Of a DNA stretch of 64,000 nt, positions 38,242-48,287 are shown in pieces. Made by a program: the position numbers and the translations under genes. Positions within the stretch are counted from its first letter, which is position 1. Each line of letters opens with the position of its first letter. Source of the DNA: Terriglobia bacterium. Lineage in GTDB: Bacteria > Acidobacteriota > Terriglobia > UBA7540. Location of the stretch: NCBI GenBank assembly GCA_030038235.1, contig JASHPE010000191.1, forward strand, positions 1-64,000, given 5' to 3'. The notes below the pieces were generated by a model that worked only from the letters and a program-made list of their open reading frames with translations, was not told where the DNA came from and searched no databases.

Positions 38242-39159
38242 ATGCCACTGCCTAAAGCCCGCCTGACAGCTGCGCGGATTACGGAGCGCCCTAATCCGCG
38301 CTCGACGGCGCTCGATACGAAATCCACAGTCGAAATCCTGCGGATCATCAACCGCGAAGACGCAAGAGTCGCCCACGCCGTGAAGAAGGTAATCCCCGAG
38401 ATCGCGCGCGCCGTAGATCTCGCCGTCGAGGCCCTGGCGAAGGGCGGACGTCTGGTGTACCTCGGCGCGGGGACGAGCGGACGTTTGGGTGTGCTCGATG
38501 CTGCCGAGTGCCTTCCGACGTTCGGCACCAAACAGGTAGTGGCGGTAATGGCCGGCGCGCCGGACTCGATGTTCTGGCCGTCGGAAGTCTCTGAAGACGA
38601 TCCCTGGCTCGGTGCGCGCGATCTGTGCAGGATCAAGTTCAGCCGCCGGGACGTTCTGGTAGGCATCTCAGCGAGCGGAAACACGCCTTACGTGGTCGGA
38701 GGCTTGCGCCACGCGCGACGTGTAGGCACACGCACCATCCTTTTGACAGCCAACCCTGAAGCAGAGGCGAGCAGATTGGCGGCGGTGACCATCGCGCCTG
38801 TCGTTGGGCCCGAGGTGATCGCCGGCTCGACGCGCATGAAGGCCGGTACGGCGCAGAAGCTCGTGCTGAACATGATATCCACTGCTGCTATGGTGCGTCT
38901 GGGGCGGGTATTCTCAAACCTCATGATTCAAGTGCAGCTCACAAACGCCAAACTGCGGAAGCGCGCTGAGGGTATTCTGGTAGAGAGCACAGGCGCTCCT
39001 GCTGCCCATGCGCACAAGGCCCTGGAGGCTTCGGACGGAAGCCTGCCGGTGGCGATGCTGATGCTGGCCAAGCAGGTCGATCGCGAAGAGGCTGTCGCGT
39101 TGCTGAACTCAGGGCCGAGTACGGGCGAGGTTCTGCGGCAGGCCCTGAAGAAGCTCTGA
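38242..39159 (+). CDS. murQ: N-acetylmuramic acid 6-phosphate etherase
   Basis: [87 protein letters not shown] (as [11 protein letters not shown]). Confidence 0.96.
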   Translation: MPLPKARLTAARITERPNPRSTALDTKSTVEILRIINREDARVAHAVKKVIPEIARAVDLAVEALAKGGRLVYLGAGTSGRLGVLDAAECLPTFGTKQVVAVMAGAPDSMFWPSEVSEDDPWLGARDLCRIKFSRRDVLVGISASGNTPYVVGGLRHARRVGTRTILLTANPEAEASRLAAVTIAPVVGPEVIAGSTRMKAGTAQKLVLNMISTAAMVRLGRVFSNLMIQVQLTNAKLRKRAEGILVESTGAPAAHAHKALEASDGSLPVAMLMLAKQVDREEAVALLNSGPSTGEVLRQALKKL

Positions 39160-39179
39160 GACCTCACTCCTCTGCGTCT

Positions 39180-40469
39180 ATGGACAAGTTTCGAATTGAA
39201 GGCGGACGACCCCTGGAAGGCCGGGTGACTATCGGCGGCGCCAAAAACGCGGCCTTGCCCGCGATGGCCGCGGCGCTCCTGACGGCGAAGCGCGTGGTGC
39301 TGCGCAACATCCCCCGCGTGCGCGACATCATCACCATGCGCAGCCTGCTCGACGAAATGGGCGCGGATTCATCGCTGAAGGGCGAGAAGCAAGGCAATCG
39401 TCTCGCGCTCCAAGCCCGCAAGATCCCCGATCCTACCGCGCCCTACGAGCTCGTGAAGCAGATGCGCGCGTCAGTGCTCGTACTTGGACCCCTGGTTGCA
39501 CGGTTCGGGCATGCGCGCGTGTCGCTTCCCGGAGGCTGCGCGATTGGCGCCCGGCCGATCAACCTTCACCTCAAGGGACTCGAGAGGCTGGGAGCCAAAG
39601 TCAGCATCGAGCACGGCTACGTCGAGGCCCGCGCCGATCGCCTCAAGGGCGACGTTTTCCACTTCGACACCATCACCGTCACCGGCACCGAAAACCTGAT
39701 GATGGCGGCGGCGCTCGCGGATGGCGTCACGGTGCTGGAAAATGCCGCGTTGGAGCCCGAAATCGAAGACCTGGCAGCACTGCTGAACAAGATGGGGGCC
39801 GACATCACCGGCGCGGGCACTCCGACGATTCGTATCCGAGGCGTGAGCCGGTTGGAGGGCGCTGAGCACAACATCATTCCCGACCGCATCGAGACTGGAA
39901 CCTTCCTGGCTGCGGCGGCGATCACCGGAGGTCACCTGATCCTGGACTGCGTGGAGCCCCGGCACCTGACAGCCGTCGTCGCCAAGTTGGCCGAGGCCGG
40001 CGTGGAAACTCGCGCGGCGGCGGCACGAAATACAGGCGGCCCCGAGGCGCTTGAAGCGAAGATGAGTAGTCCGGGGCGCGCCGCGGACGTCACGACGCAG
40101 GAGTATCCCGGCTTCCCGACTGACATGCAGGCACAGTACATGGCGCTGGCAACCCAGGCCCATGGGTCATCGGTCATCACAGAAACGATTTTTGAGAACC
40201 GCTATCTGCACGCTCTGGAATTGGCGCGCATGGGCGCGGACATCACTGTGGACGGGCGGCGCGCCGTGGTGCGGGGTCCGACGCGGCTTAGCGGCGCAAA
40301 CGTGCAGGCGTCTGATCTTCGGGCCAGTGCCTCACTGGTCCTGGCGGCACTCGCGGCCGACGGAGAGAGTGTTATTGACCGCGTATATCACATCGACCGC
40401 GGCTACGAGCGTATTGAAGACAAGCTCAAGCGAGTGGGAGCACGAATCGAGAGAATCTCGGAAGTCTGA
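39180..40469 (+). CDS. murA: UDP-N-acetylglucosamine 1-carboxyvinyltransferase
   Basis: [70 protein letters not shown]. Confidence 0.97.
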   Translation: MDKFRIEGGRPLEGRVTIGGAKNAALPAMAAALLTAKRVVLRNIPRVRDIITMRSLLDEMGADSSLKGEKQGNRLALQARKIPDPTAPYELVKQMRASVLVLGPLVARFGHARVSLPGGCAIGARPINLHLKGLERLGAKVSIEHGYVEARADRLKGDVFHFDTITVTGTENLMMAAALADGVTVLENAALEPEIEDLAALLNKMGADITGAGTPTIRIRGVSRLEGAEHNIIPDRIETGTFLAAAAITGGHLILDCVEPRHLTAVVAKLAEAGVETRAAAARNTGGPEALEAKMSSPGRAADVTTQEYPGFPTDMQAQYMALATQAHGSSVITETIFENRYLHALELARMGADITVDGRRAVVRGPTRLSGANVQASDLRASASLVLAALAADGESVIDRVYHIDRGYERIEDKLKRVGARIERISEV

Positions 40470-40536
40470 CGGGCGTGGAATCGCACGTCGTCAGACCGTC
40501 CGCAGCCGACACGCTGGGCAAGCCGTGGTAACAATA

Positions 40537-40574
40537 AAGCGGGGCAGACACAAACTTCAGGTTCCGCCCCGCTT
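40537..40574. terminator. Possible stem-loop between convergent murA and FecR-like gene
   Basis: aagcggggc (40537-40545) pairs with gccccgctt (40566-40574). Confidence 0.4.
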
Positions 40575-40665
40575 CGGACTCATTCTCGCCAAGTTGCCGG
40601 TTCCAGTGGACGAACCACTCCCGCCCTGACCCTGGCTACATTCGGTTCGACCTCTAGCCAGTCTA

Positions 40666-41544
40666 CTACGGGCAGGTGTAGCCGGCTGGTGGCGTATACG
40701 GGCTGGGGTACACCCCTGGGCCGTACACCTCTGTGTTCCAAGTGTTGAGAGCGCAACCAGCCAAGTTGGCGTTGGTAGCCGCTTGTAGCGCCGCGGAGTC
40801 AGCGGCGGCGGCGGCAGAGCTTGCCGAACTAGCAGCGGCGGCGGCGGCATCAGCCGCAGACGTTGCGTTCTGAGCCGAGGTGTTGGCATCGTCGGCGCGC
40901 GAGATTGCGACACCGGCCAGAATCGCAGCTACGACCCCTGCCGCCAAGGCGCCCACGTCCAAAAGCTCATCCGTGGAGCTTCCCAGCTTCTGAGAGCCGC
41001 CGGTCTGCGGCGCCGGAGTGCGAGCCGTTGTTGTGGTCAGGGTGACCGTCTTACCTTGAGCCACCTGAAGCGTCCGGCCAGCGCCGGACACCATCAGCGC
41101 CCCTTGCTTCGAGGTCACAGTGACTACGCCATTCAGCATCGCCACTTCGCCCAGCGTCTTGTATCCGGCAGAGGGTGCGATCTCGTATTCCCCCGCCTTC
41201 ACCGCCAGACCTGTTCGCTGGTCCGCCTGATACATCGAAACGTTGCCGTGTCCCAGCACGACCTCAACGGTGTTGGCCTCCCGCAAGAACGACGCTTCGG
41301 TTTCGCGACCGAAGGCCATGCGGTTGCCGTTATCGAGCGCGATCACCGCAGCACCATCCTTCACTTGGAGACTGTCGCCACTGAAGATCACCGTGTTCGG
41401 GGCCAGTGTCTGCCCCCCGACAGTGGCATTCAAGCTTCCTGCGACAGAACCGACAACCGCCGAACCGGCGTACACCGGAGCCGCTGCCATCACTCCCAAC
41501 AAGAGAAGCATGATCAGAGTCCGTACTGTGTGTTTCTTGGACAT
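40666..41544 (-). CDS. FecR-like secreted protein with Ala/Ser-rich C-terminal segment
   Basis: Signal MSKKHTVRTLIMLLLLGVMAAAPVYA; FecR-like VGGQTLAPNTVIFSGDSLQVKDGAAVIALDNGNRMAFG; then SAADAAAAAASSASSAAAAADSAALQAA. Confidence 0.75.
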   Translation of the reverse strand: MSKKHTVRTLIMLLLLGVMAAAPVYAGSAVVGSVAGSLNATVGGQTLAPNTVIFSGDSLQVKDGAAVIALDNGNRMAFGRETEASFLREANTVEVVLGHGNVSMYQADQRTGLAVKAGEYEIAPSAGYKTLGEVAMLNGVVTVTSKQGALMVSGAGRTLQVAQGKTVTLTTTTARTPAPQTGGSQKLGSSTDELLDVGALAAGVVAAILAGVAISRADDANTSAQNATSAADAAAAAASSASSAAAAADSAALQAATNANLAGCALNTWNTEVYGPGVYPSPYTPPAGYTCP

Positions 41545-41623
41545 GCTCTATTCTCCTTTTTGAAGATCGGGCACTCGCAAGCTCCACCCGAACTTTAATG
41601 CCCCCTTCCCCAAGTTCCCAAGT

Positions 41624-41652
41624 AGTTTAGGTTCGGAGGTTTCGTTTGTCAA
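41624..41652 (-). promoter_or_regulatory. Candidate sigma70-type promoter for the FecR-like gene
   Basis: Reverse strand TTGACA - 17 nt - TAAACT about 80 nt upstream of the start at 41544. Confidence 0.6.
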
Positions 41653-41722
41653 GTACCCTTTTCAAGAATCTTTTGATTCCCGTATAAGAAAAATTTTTGA
41701 TCGCCAGGGACACTCTGCGCCA

Positions 41723-41986
41723 TCACTCGGGAGTCAAAGCCCACTCGTGCAAATCGAGCCGGCGGGCACCATGGCTCACGTAAGGATCGCTCTCGGCCAG
41801 CGCGGTTGCCGCCTCCAGCGATTCAGCCTGATAGATTACCAAGCCTCCGCTTCCATCCGCAAATGGCCCGCGCGCGAAAATTCGTCCTTGCGCTGCCTGT
41901 TCGTTCAGGAAGGCCAGATGCTGAGGACGCAGCCTCACGTTCTTTTCCTGATCGAGCAGGCTCAAAATCGCGGCGAAATATTTCAT
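41723..41986 (-). CDS. YciI family protein
   Basis: MKYFAAILSLLDQEKNVRLRPQHLAFLNEQAAQGRIFARGPFADGSGGLVIYQAESLEAATALAESDPYVSHGARRLDLHEW. Confidence 0.88.
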   Translation of the reverse strand: MKYFAAILSLLDQEKNVRLRPQHLAFLNEQAAQGRIFARGPFADGSGGLVIYQAESLEAATALAESDPYVSHGARRLDLHEWALTPE

Positions 41987-42010
41987 CTGCGCAGCCTGAC
42001 CGTAGCTCTC

Positions 42011-43651
42011 TCACACACTCAACTCGATGGTTGGCAGGAATCTGGGCACCCGACGGAACCGCGTCGCCTGCTCAAACGCATAAGCGATCCTTATCAAAGT
42101 CGGCTCGCTGTAGGCCCGGCCGAAAAAGGAAATGCCGACGGGCAACCCGCGCACGAGGCCTGCGGGCACGTTGATGTTCGGGTATCCGGCGACAGCCGCC
42201 GGTGTCGAACTTCCGCCGGAGTCGTGATCGCCGTCAATCAGATCCGTAAGCCAGGCTGGGCCTGAAGTCGGCGCCACGAGCGCGTCGAGCTCAAATTTGT
42301 CCATCACGGCGTCGATGCCTTCGGCGCGCGACTCCTTCACGTCGTTCGCTAGGGCGTCCAGATAGGCCTTTTCCGTGAGCGGGCCTTTCGCCTCCGCCTT
42401 GATAAACGTGTCCTGGCCGAAGTATGGCATCTCCCGATCCCTATTCTTTTCGTTGAAGGCGATGACATCAGCCAGGCTGTGCACCGGCGCCTCGAGCCCG
42501 AGCCCATCCAGATACTTGTTCAGATCAGCCTTGAGTTCGTAAAGCAGAACCTCGAATTCCGAGGCGTCGAACTTCCCCTGGCTCGGCATGTCCGTGGGAT
42601 CCACAAGGATGGCGCCCTGGGACTTGAGGGCGGCGAGCGCGTCCTCCATCAGCTTGTCTACCGCGTCACCAATTCCGAAGAACTTGCGCGCTACACCGAT
42701 GCGCGCCCCTTGCAGCCCTTTGATGTCAAGGTGCGCCGTGTAGTCTTCATGCGTCCGGCCCTGGCTGGCCGCGGTGGCGCTATCGTCCGGATCGATTCCC
42801 GCAAGCGCGCCGAGCAGAATGGCCGCGTCTTCCACGGTACGCGCCATCGGACCGGCTGTGTCCTGTGTATGCGAGATGGGGATGATCCCGCTGCGGCTCA
42901 CGAGTCCAACCGTCGGTTTAATCCCCACAATGCCATTCACCGAAGAAGGACAAACGACGGAGCCGTCCGTCTCAGTGCCAACGGCCACCGTACACAGATT
43001 CGCAGACACTCCCGCGCCCGAGCCCGAGCTCGAGCCGCACGCGTTGCGGTCAAGCGCATAGGGATTGCGGGTCAGTCCGCCGCGTCCGCTCCAGCCGCTG
43101 GTGGAGTGGCTGGAGCGAATATTCGCCCATTCGCTCAGGTTCGTCTTGCCGAGAATTACCGCGCCTGATTCCCGCAGCCGATGCGCCACAAAGGAGTCGC
43201 GTGGAGGCTTCGATCCGACCAGAGCCAGCGACCCGGCGGTAGTCATCATGCGGTCGGATGTGGCGATGTTGTCTTTGATGAGCACCGGGATGCCGTGCAT
43301 CGGCCCGCGAAGACCGCGCTCGCGCCGTTCGCGATCTAGCTGGTCGGCAATGGCGAGGGCGTCCGGATTCAGCTCGATCACCGAGTTCACGCCCGGCCCC
43401 CGGCCATCGCGGTCGATCTGCTGTATGCGCTCGAGGTACATCTCAGCGATGGAACGAGCCGTGTATTTGCCCGATTTCATCCCGTCCTGTAAATCCCGAA
43501 TGGTGACCTCGTCCAACTCAAACGCCGATGGCGAGCCGGCAGCGCTTACCTTCCGCTCGGGAGCAGCGACCTCTGGAATACGAGCGGCGGCCAGAGCCAC
43601 CGGAGCCACACCCAGAAATCGCCTGCGCGTTATTGTTGTGTCGTCCACCAT
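42011..43651 (-). CDS. Amidase signature family protein, probable Tat signal
   Basis: TTITRRRFLGVAPVALAAA; GIPVLIKDNIAT; ACGSSSGSGAGVSANLCTVAVGTETDGSVVCPSSVNGIVGIKPTVGLVSRSGIIPIS. Confidence 0.94.
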   Translation of the reverse strand: MVDDTTITRRRFLGVAPVALAAARIPEVAAPERKVSAAGSPSAFELDEVTIRDLQDGMKSGKYTARSIAEMYLERIQQIDRDGRGPGVNSVIELNPDALAIADQLDRERRERGLRGPMHGIPVLIKDNIATSDRMMTTAGSLALVGSKPPRDSFVAHRLRESGAVILGKTNLSEWANIRSSHSTSGWSGRGGLTRNPYALDRNACGSSSGSGAGVSANLCTVAVGTETDGSVVCPSSVNGIVGIKPTVGLVSRSGIIPISHTQDTAGPMARTVEDAAILLGALAGIDPDDSATAASQGRTHEDYTAHLDIKGLQGARIGVARKFFGIGDAVDKLMEDALAALKSQGAILVDPTDMPSQGKFDASEFEVLLYELKADLNKYLDGLGLEAPVHSLADVIAFNEKNRDREMPYFGQDTFIKAEAKGPLTEKAYLDALANDVKESRAEGIDAVMDKFELDALVAPTSGPAWLTDLIDGDHDSGGSSTPAAVAGYPNINVPAGLVRGLPVGISFFGRAYSEPTLIRIAYAFEQATRFRRVPRFLPTIELSV

Positions 43652-44117
43652 CCACTATGCCCTACAAGACTACACCGCAACCGCGGTCCCGTAACGTCCA
43701 AGGCCCGCTAAAGTATCGCGGAGCCAAGGCGGCAGGCGGAGTCCCGCCCGTGAATCCGCAATCGGAGCGACATTTTCGTATCCCTCCTGTTTTCACTAAC
43801 ATTCCGGCTTCGTTCGCGATTGGGCCAGTGATCGGCGCTTGTAAAGGCAGGGCGCGAAGGGTCGAAGCAGGACGGCGACTGCAATGTGACCCGAATCGCG
43901 CAACGCAAGGCTGCTGCGCTCGGCCCTGCAGCCGGCAATGGTGCTGCAACGTTTGACCATGGAATATGTACCCCGGTATAGCGCCGGCGGGCGTCGGTGT
44001 CAAGAGAAAAGTGAGAGAGAGAGGAACCTCACGCCGTCAATTCTTCGTGCAAGGACGTGTCAAGTGGGCGTCCATAATTAGGGAGAGAAGATCGATCCGG
44101 CTCCTCAAGGAGGTTTC

Positions 44118-45653
44118 ATGCTGACTCAACACACCCGCGCGACCACTAGACGGCTGGTCCAGACTGCTTTGCTGGCAGTGGTGGCATTACCCCTAACATT
44201 CAGCCTGCAAGCAGCCGCTCAACCCGGGGATCAAGCTGGCGACTCATCCACAGCCCAGGACGATCAGCACGCAGCCGGGGCGGCGAGCGTCACGGCTACC
44301 GCTGACGACCAAAAGGACGTAGCCGTCACCGTCTACAACCAGAACCTGGGACTCGTCCGCGACGTGCGCCGTTTGCAGTTGCCGGCCGGCGAGTTCGACC
44401 TCCGTTTCATGGATATCGCCGCCAAGGTGAATCCTGCAACCGTGCATATTGTTTCCGAGACCGCGCCCCATGATCTCGACGTGCTCGAACAGAACTACGA
44501 GTATGACCTGCTCAGCCCTGACAAGCTGCTGAACAAGTATGTGGGACGCGAGGTCACGCTGGTGCAGTTCCACGATGAGAACAACTCTACGCGCGAGGTG
44601 GACATCAAGGCGGCGCTGCTCGCGGATAATGACAACCGGCCGGTGTGGAAGGTGGGCGATCAGATCGTGACCGGCATCGGCCACGACCGCATCGTCTTTC
44701 CCGACGTGCCGGCGAACCTCTACAGCAAGCCCACGCTGATCTGGCTGCTGTCGAATCACCATGCGGGCGCACATACGGTTGAGGCGTCTTATCTGAGCAC
44801 CGACATGAACTGGTCAGCGGATTACGTCCTGACGCTGGCAAGCACCCAGGAGACCGCGGACCTGAATGGCTGGGTGACCGTGGTCAACAATTCGGGGACC
44901 CAGTTCCGCAACGCGCTGCTGCAACTCGTGGCGGGCGCCGTGAACGTGGTAACGGCGCCGCCGCCACCGCGCCCCATGTCCGAAATGCGCGCGATGGCCG
45001 CCCCGGCATCGCCCCCCCAGTTCGCGCAGGAAAACATCTCGGAATACCATCTTTATACGCTTGACCGCCGCACCACCCTCCAGGACAACGAATCAAAGCA
45101 GATCAGTCTGCTGGAAGCGGCTGGCTTCCCGGTCGAGAAGCAATATGAAGTGAATGGCCAGAGCTATTATTACCAGCAGGCGATTGCGCCTGGCGAGCCT
45201 GCCAAGGATCCGGTTGAGGTCCATCTGAAGTTCAAGAACTCGCAATCGAACTCGCTGGGCATGCCGCTGCCAGCCGGAACGATCCGCGTTTATCAGGCGG
45301 ATTCGAAGGGCCGCATGCAGTTTGTGGGCGAAGACCACATTGACCACACGCCGAAAGACGAAATGCTCGATCTGCACATCGGCAACGCCTTCGATATTGT
45401 CGAAGAGCGAAAGCAGACCGACTATCAGAGAATCGACAAGCACACCACCGAGACGGCGTTCGAAATCCGGCTGCGCAATCACAAGTCGGACGCCGTCACA
45501 GTCGAAGTGAACGAGCCGATCGGCGGCGACTGGACGATGACGGAGTCGAGTTTCAAGTACGAGAAGACGTCGGCATCGTCGGCGCGTTTCATGGTCCCCG
45601 TGGCGGCGGATGGCGAAGCGGTGCTGACGTACCGGGTGCGGGTGAAGTGGTAG
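44118..45653 (+). CDS. DUF4139 domain-containing secreted protein
   Basis: DVAVTVYNQNLGLVRDVRRLQLPAGEFDLRFMDIAAKVNPATVHI; C-terminal ETAFEIRLRNHKSDAVTVEVNEPIGGDWTM. Confidence 0.88.
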   Translation: MLTQHTRATTRRLVQTALLAVVALPLTFSLQAAAQPGDQAGDSSTAQDDQHAAGAASVTATADDQKDVAVTVYNQNLGLVRDVRRLQLPAGEFDLRFMDIAAKVNPATVHIVSETAPHDLDVLEQNYEYDLLSPDKLLNKYVGREVTLVQFHDENNSTREVDIKAALLADNDNRPVWKVGDQIVTGIGHDRIVFPDVPANLYSKPTLIWLLSNHHAGAHTVEASYLSTDMNWSADYVLTLASTQETADLNGWVTVVNNSGTQFRNALLQLVAGAVNVVTAPPPPRPMSEMRAMAAPASPPQFAQENISEYHLYTLDRRTTLQDNESKQISLLEAAGFPVEKQYEVNGQSYYYQQAIAPGEPAKDPVEVHLKFKNSQSNSLGMPLPAGTIRVYQADSKGRMQFVGEDHIDHTPKDEMLDLHIGNAFDIVEERKQTDYQRIDKHTTETAFEIRLRNHKSDAVTVEVNEPIGGDWTMTESSFKYEKTSASSARFMVPVAADGEAVLTYRVRVKW

Positions 45654-45741
45654 GTCGGGTCGTCAGTCAGTCGACGGCTAAGCTGGGCCGACGACCGGCC
45701 GCTGAGGTGCTGACTCACTGACATACTGAGAGACTGACCGA

Positions 45742-46887
45742 CTACAGAACCAGCATGCAATCCCCATAGCTATAAAACCGGTATCGTTGCTCGACCGCAT
45801 GCTGATACGCCCGCAGGACAAATCTGCGTTCCGCGAACGCCGAGACCAGCATGAGCAACGTCGAGCGTGGCAGGTGGAAATTGGTGAGCAGCGCACGCAC
45901 GACCCGAAAGTCGAAGCCAGGATAGATGAACAGATTCGTCTCGCCGCGGCCCGCCTCGATACGAGGGATGCCGTTGCCTGCTTCGCCTTTCCGCTTGGCG
46001 AACTCGCGTGCGGCGTGTTCGAGCGTCCGCACGCAGGTGGTTCCGACGGCCACCACTCGCCGGGCTTCTTGGAGCGCCCGATTGATCTTCGCCGCCGCTT
46101 CGTCGCTGATTTCGAACGATTCCGGCTCCATGCGGTGATCCTCCACACGCCCGGCCTGCACGGGACGGAACGTGCCCGGGCCGACGTGTAGCGTGATCTC
46201 GGCGGTCTCGACTCCGCGCGCCGTGAGATCGTTCAAAACTTGTGCGGTGAAGTGCAGCCCCGCCGTGGGCGCGGCGACGGCGCCGCGGACCTTGGCATAG
46301 ACCGTCTGATAGGTTTCGCGGTCGCTCGACTTGTCTGCACGATGGATATAAGGCGGCAGGGGCACATGTCCGAGGCGGTCGATGATCTGGTCGGCCACCG
46401 CCTCAGGATCGTCCGACGCGGACGCCCCACCGCCCTGCGGAATCAAGCGCACGCGGCGCAACCCACGTTCGCCCCGGTCCAACACCTCGGCTTCGAGTTC
46501 ATCATCACCGAAGACCAGCACTTCGCCGGTGCGAATCTTGCGTCCGGGATGCACCAGGCCCTGCCACACGTCGCCGCTTTCGCGGCGCGTGAGTAGCAAC
46601 TCGACCTCGCCGGCCAAATACTCGCGCGCAGCGGGATTGCCCTTGCCGATCGGCTGCGATTGTGTTCCCCGGCGGCGCCCGAGCAATCGCGCCGGGAACA
46701 CTCGCGTATTGTTGAGCACCACTAGGTCGCCGGTTCGAAGTAGCTTCCTCAGATCGGCGAACCGACGATCCTCCAAAGTCTGCGCGCCCCGATCGAGCAC
46801 CAGCAGGCGCGACGCGGAGCGGTCCACGAGCGGCTGCTGCGCGATCAGGTCCGGCGGCAAGTCGTAATCAAAATCGCTGAGGTGCAT
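45742..46887 (-). CDS. queA: S-adenosylmethionine:tRNA ribosyltransferase-isomerase
   Basis: MHLSDFDYDLPPDLIAQQPLVDRSASRLLVL; LVVLNNTRVFPARLLGRR; PTAGLHFT; TNFHLPRSTLLMLVSAFA. Confidence 0.96.
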   Translation of the reverse strand: MHLSDFDYDLPPDLIAQQPLVDRSASRLLVLDRGAQTLEDRRFADLRKLLRTGDLVVLNNTRVFPARLLGRRRGTQSQPIGKGNPAAREYLAGEVELLLTRRESGDVWQGLVHPGRKIRTGEVLVFGDDELEAEVLDRGERGLRRVRLIPQGGGASASDDPEAVADQIIDRLGHVPLPPYIHRADKSSDRETYQTVYAKVRGAVAAPTAGLHFTAQVLNDLTARGVETAEITLHVGPGTFRPVQAGRVEDHRMEPESFEISDEAAAKINRALQEARRVVAVGTTCVRTLEHAAREFAKRKGEAGNGIPRIEAGRGETNLFIYPGFDFRVVRALLTNFHLPRSTLLMLVSAFAERRFVLRAYQHAVEQRYRFYSYGDCMLVL

Positions 46888-46896
46888 AAGGAGCCT

Positions 46897-47004
46897 GCCT
46901 ACTGTAGCGCCGGTGTCCTCACCGGCGCTAGAGCCCAAATCCAGGTGAAGGCACTGGCGTTAGTGCCAAGAATCGCCGGTGAGGACACCGGCGCCGCAGT
47001 AGGC
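46897..47004. repeat. REP-doublet-like inverted repeat, copy 2, in divergent queA/rlmI promoter region
   Basis: gcctactgtagcgccggtgtcctcaccggcg (46897-46927) pairs with cgccggtgaggacaccggcgccgcagtaggc (46974-47004), 29/31 matches; same core as 25675-25748. Confidence 0.95.
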
Positions 47005-47023
47005 GCTGTGATAAGGTCAAGAT

Positions 47024-48193
47024 GTGAACGACGCAACGGTCACCATCACGGACCGCGGCGCCCGCCGGATTCTCGACGGCCATCCCTGGGTTTATCGCAC
47101 GGACGTGCTCGATGCCGTGCATGCGGAGCCGGGCGCGCTGGTGCGCATCCAGGACCGCCGCCAACGGTATCTTGGGCAAGCGCTCTACAGCAGCAAGTCG
47201 CAGATCGCGCTGCGGCTGCTCACACGCGAGCGTCGGGCGTTTGATCGCGGCTTTCTGGCGGAGCGGATCACTGCCGCCGCCCGGTATCGCGACGCCATCG
47301 CGCCGTGCGCAGGCGCGTGCCGGCTGGTGTCGAGCGAGGGCGACCTGCTGCCGTCGCTGACCATCGATCGCTACGGCGATTGCTACGTCATCCAGACGCT
47401 GAGCCAGGGCATGGACCGGCTGAAGCCGGCGCTCCTGGATATTCTGCAGGAGCAATTCTCGCCGCGCAGCATCATCGAGCGCAACGATTCGCCTGTGCGC
47501 GCGCTCGAAGACCTGCCCGAGACCAAGGGTGTGATCAGCGGGGAGGAAATCCGCGAGGTGGTGGCGGAAGACAACGGCGTGCGATTCGTCTATGACCTGC
47601 TGGGCGGGCAGAAGACCGGCGGATACCTCGATCAGCGCGAGAATCGCGCCGCGGCGTTGCAGTACGCGCGGGGGAGGCTGCTCGATTGCTTCACTTATAC
47701 CGGAGGATTCGCCGTCACGCTGGCTCGCGCCTCGGAGTCGGCCCTCGGGCTCGATAGCTCCCCCGACGCGCTGGCCGCGGCGCGCCGCAACCAGGAGCTG
47801 AACGGCCTTACCAACGTCGAATGGCGCGAGGCCAACTGCTTCGACTACCTCAAGGCCGCCGATCAATCCGGTGCGCGCTTCGACACCGTGGTGCTCGACC
47901 CACCCGCCTTCGCGCGTCACAAGTCGGACCTGGAAGGCGCGCTGCGCGGGTATAAAGAGCTGAACCTGCGCGCCCTGAAGACTCTGAATCAGGGCGGATT
48001 CCTGGTCACCTGCTCCTGTTCCTATCACGTCAGCGAAGCCGAATTCCTGCAGACCGTCGCCAGCGCCGCTCTCGACGCCCACCGGTCGGTGCAAGTGGTG
48101 GAGCGCCGCACGCAGTCCAGGGATCATCCTATCCTACTGACCGTCCCCGAAACCCACTATCTGAAGTGCCTGATTCTGCGCGTGGCGGAATAA
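47024..48193 (+). CDS. Class I SAM-dependent rRNA methyltransferase (RlmI-like)
   Basis: GTG start; VTITDRGARRILDGHPWVYRTDV PUA-like; QKTGGYLDQRENRAAALQYARGRLLDCFTYTGGFAVTLA; DTVVLDPPAFARHKSDLEGALRGYKELNLRAL. Confidence 0.93.
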   Translation: MNDATVTITDRGARRILDGHPWVYRTDVLDAVHAEPGALVRIQDRRQRYLGQALYSSKSQIALRLLTRERRAFDRGFLAERITAAARYRDAIAPCAGACRLVSSEGDLLPSLTIDRYGDCYVIQTLSQGMDRLKPALLDILQEQFSPRSIIERNDSPVRALEDLPETKGVISGEEIREVVAEDNGVRFVYDLLGGQKTGGYLDQRENRAAALQYARGRLLDCFTYTGGFAVTLARASESALGLDSSPDALAAARRNQELNGLTNVEWREANCFDYLKAADQSGARFDTVVLDPPAFARHKSDLEGALRGYKELNLRALKTLNQGGFLVTCSCSYHVSEAEFLQTVASAALDAHRSVQVVERRTQSRDHPILLTVPETHYLKCLILRVAE

Positions 48194-48287
48194 ACATGCC
48201 GCTCCCGACAAGCGCGCCGATGTTTGGTGCGCAGGTTACATCGACCCGCCTCGGGTGCTAACATCCTGTTGATGAGGATCACTCGAA

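Noticed and set aside
46928-48127. 399-aa reverse ORF opposite the RlmI-like gene
   Set aside because: Antisense shadow that also runs into the REP-like repeat.
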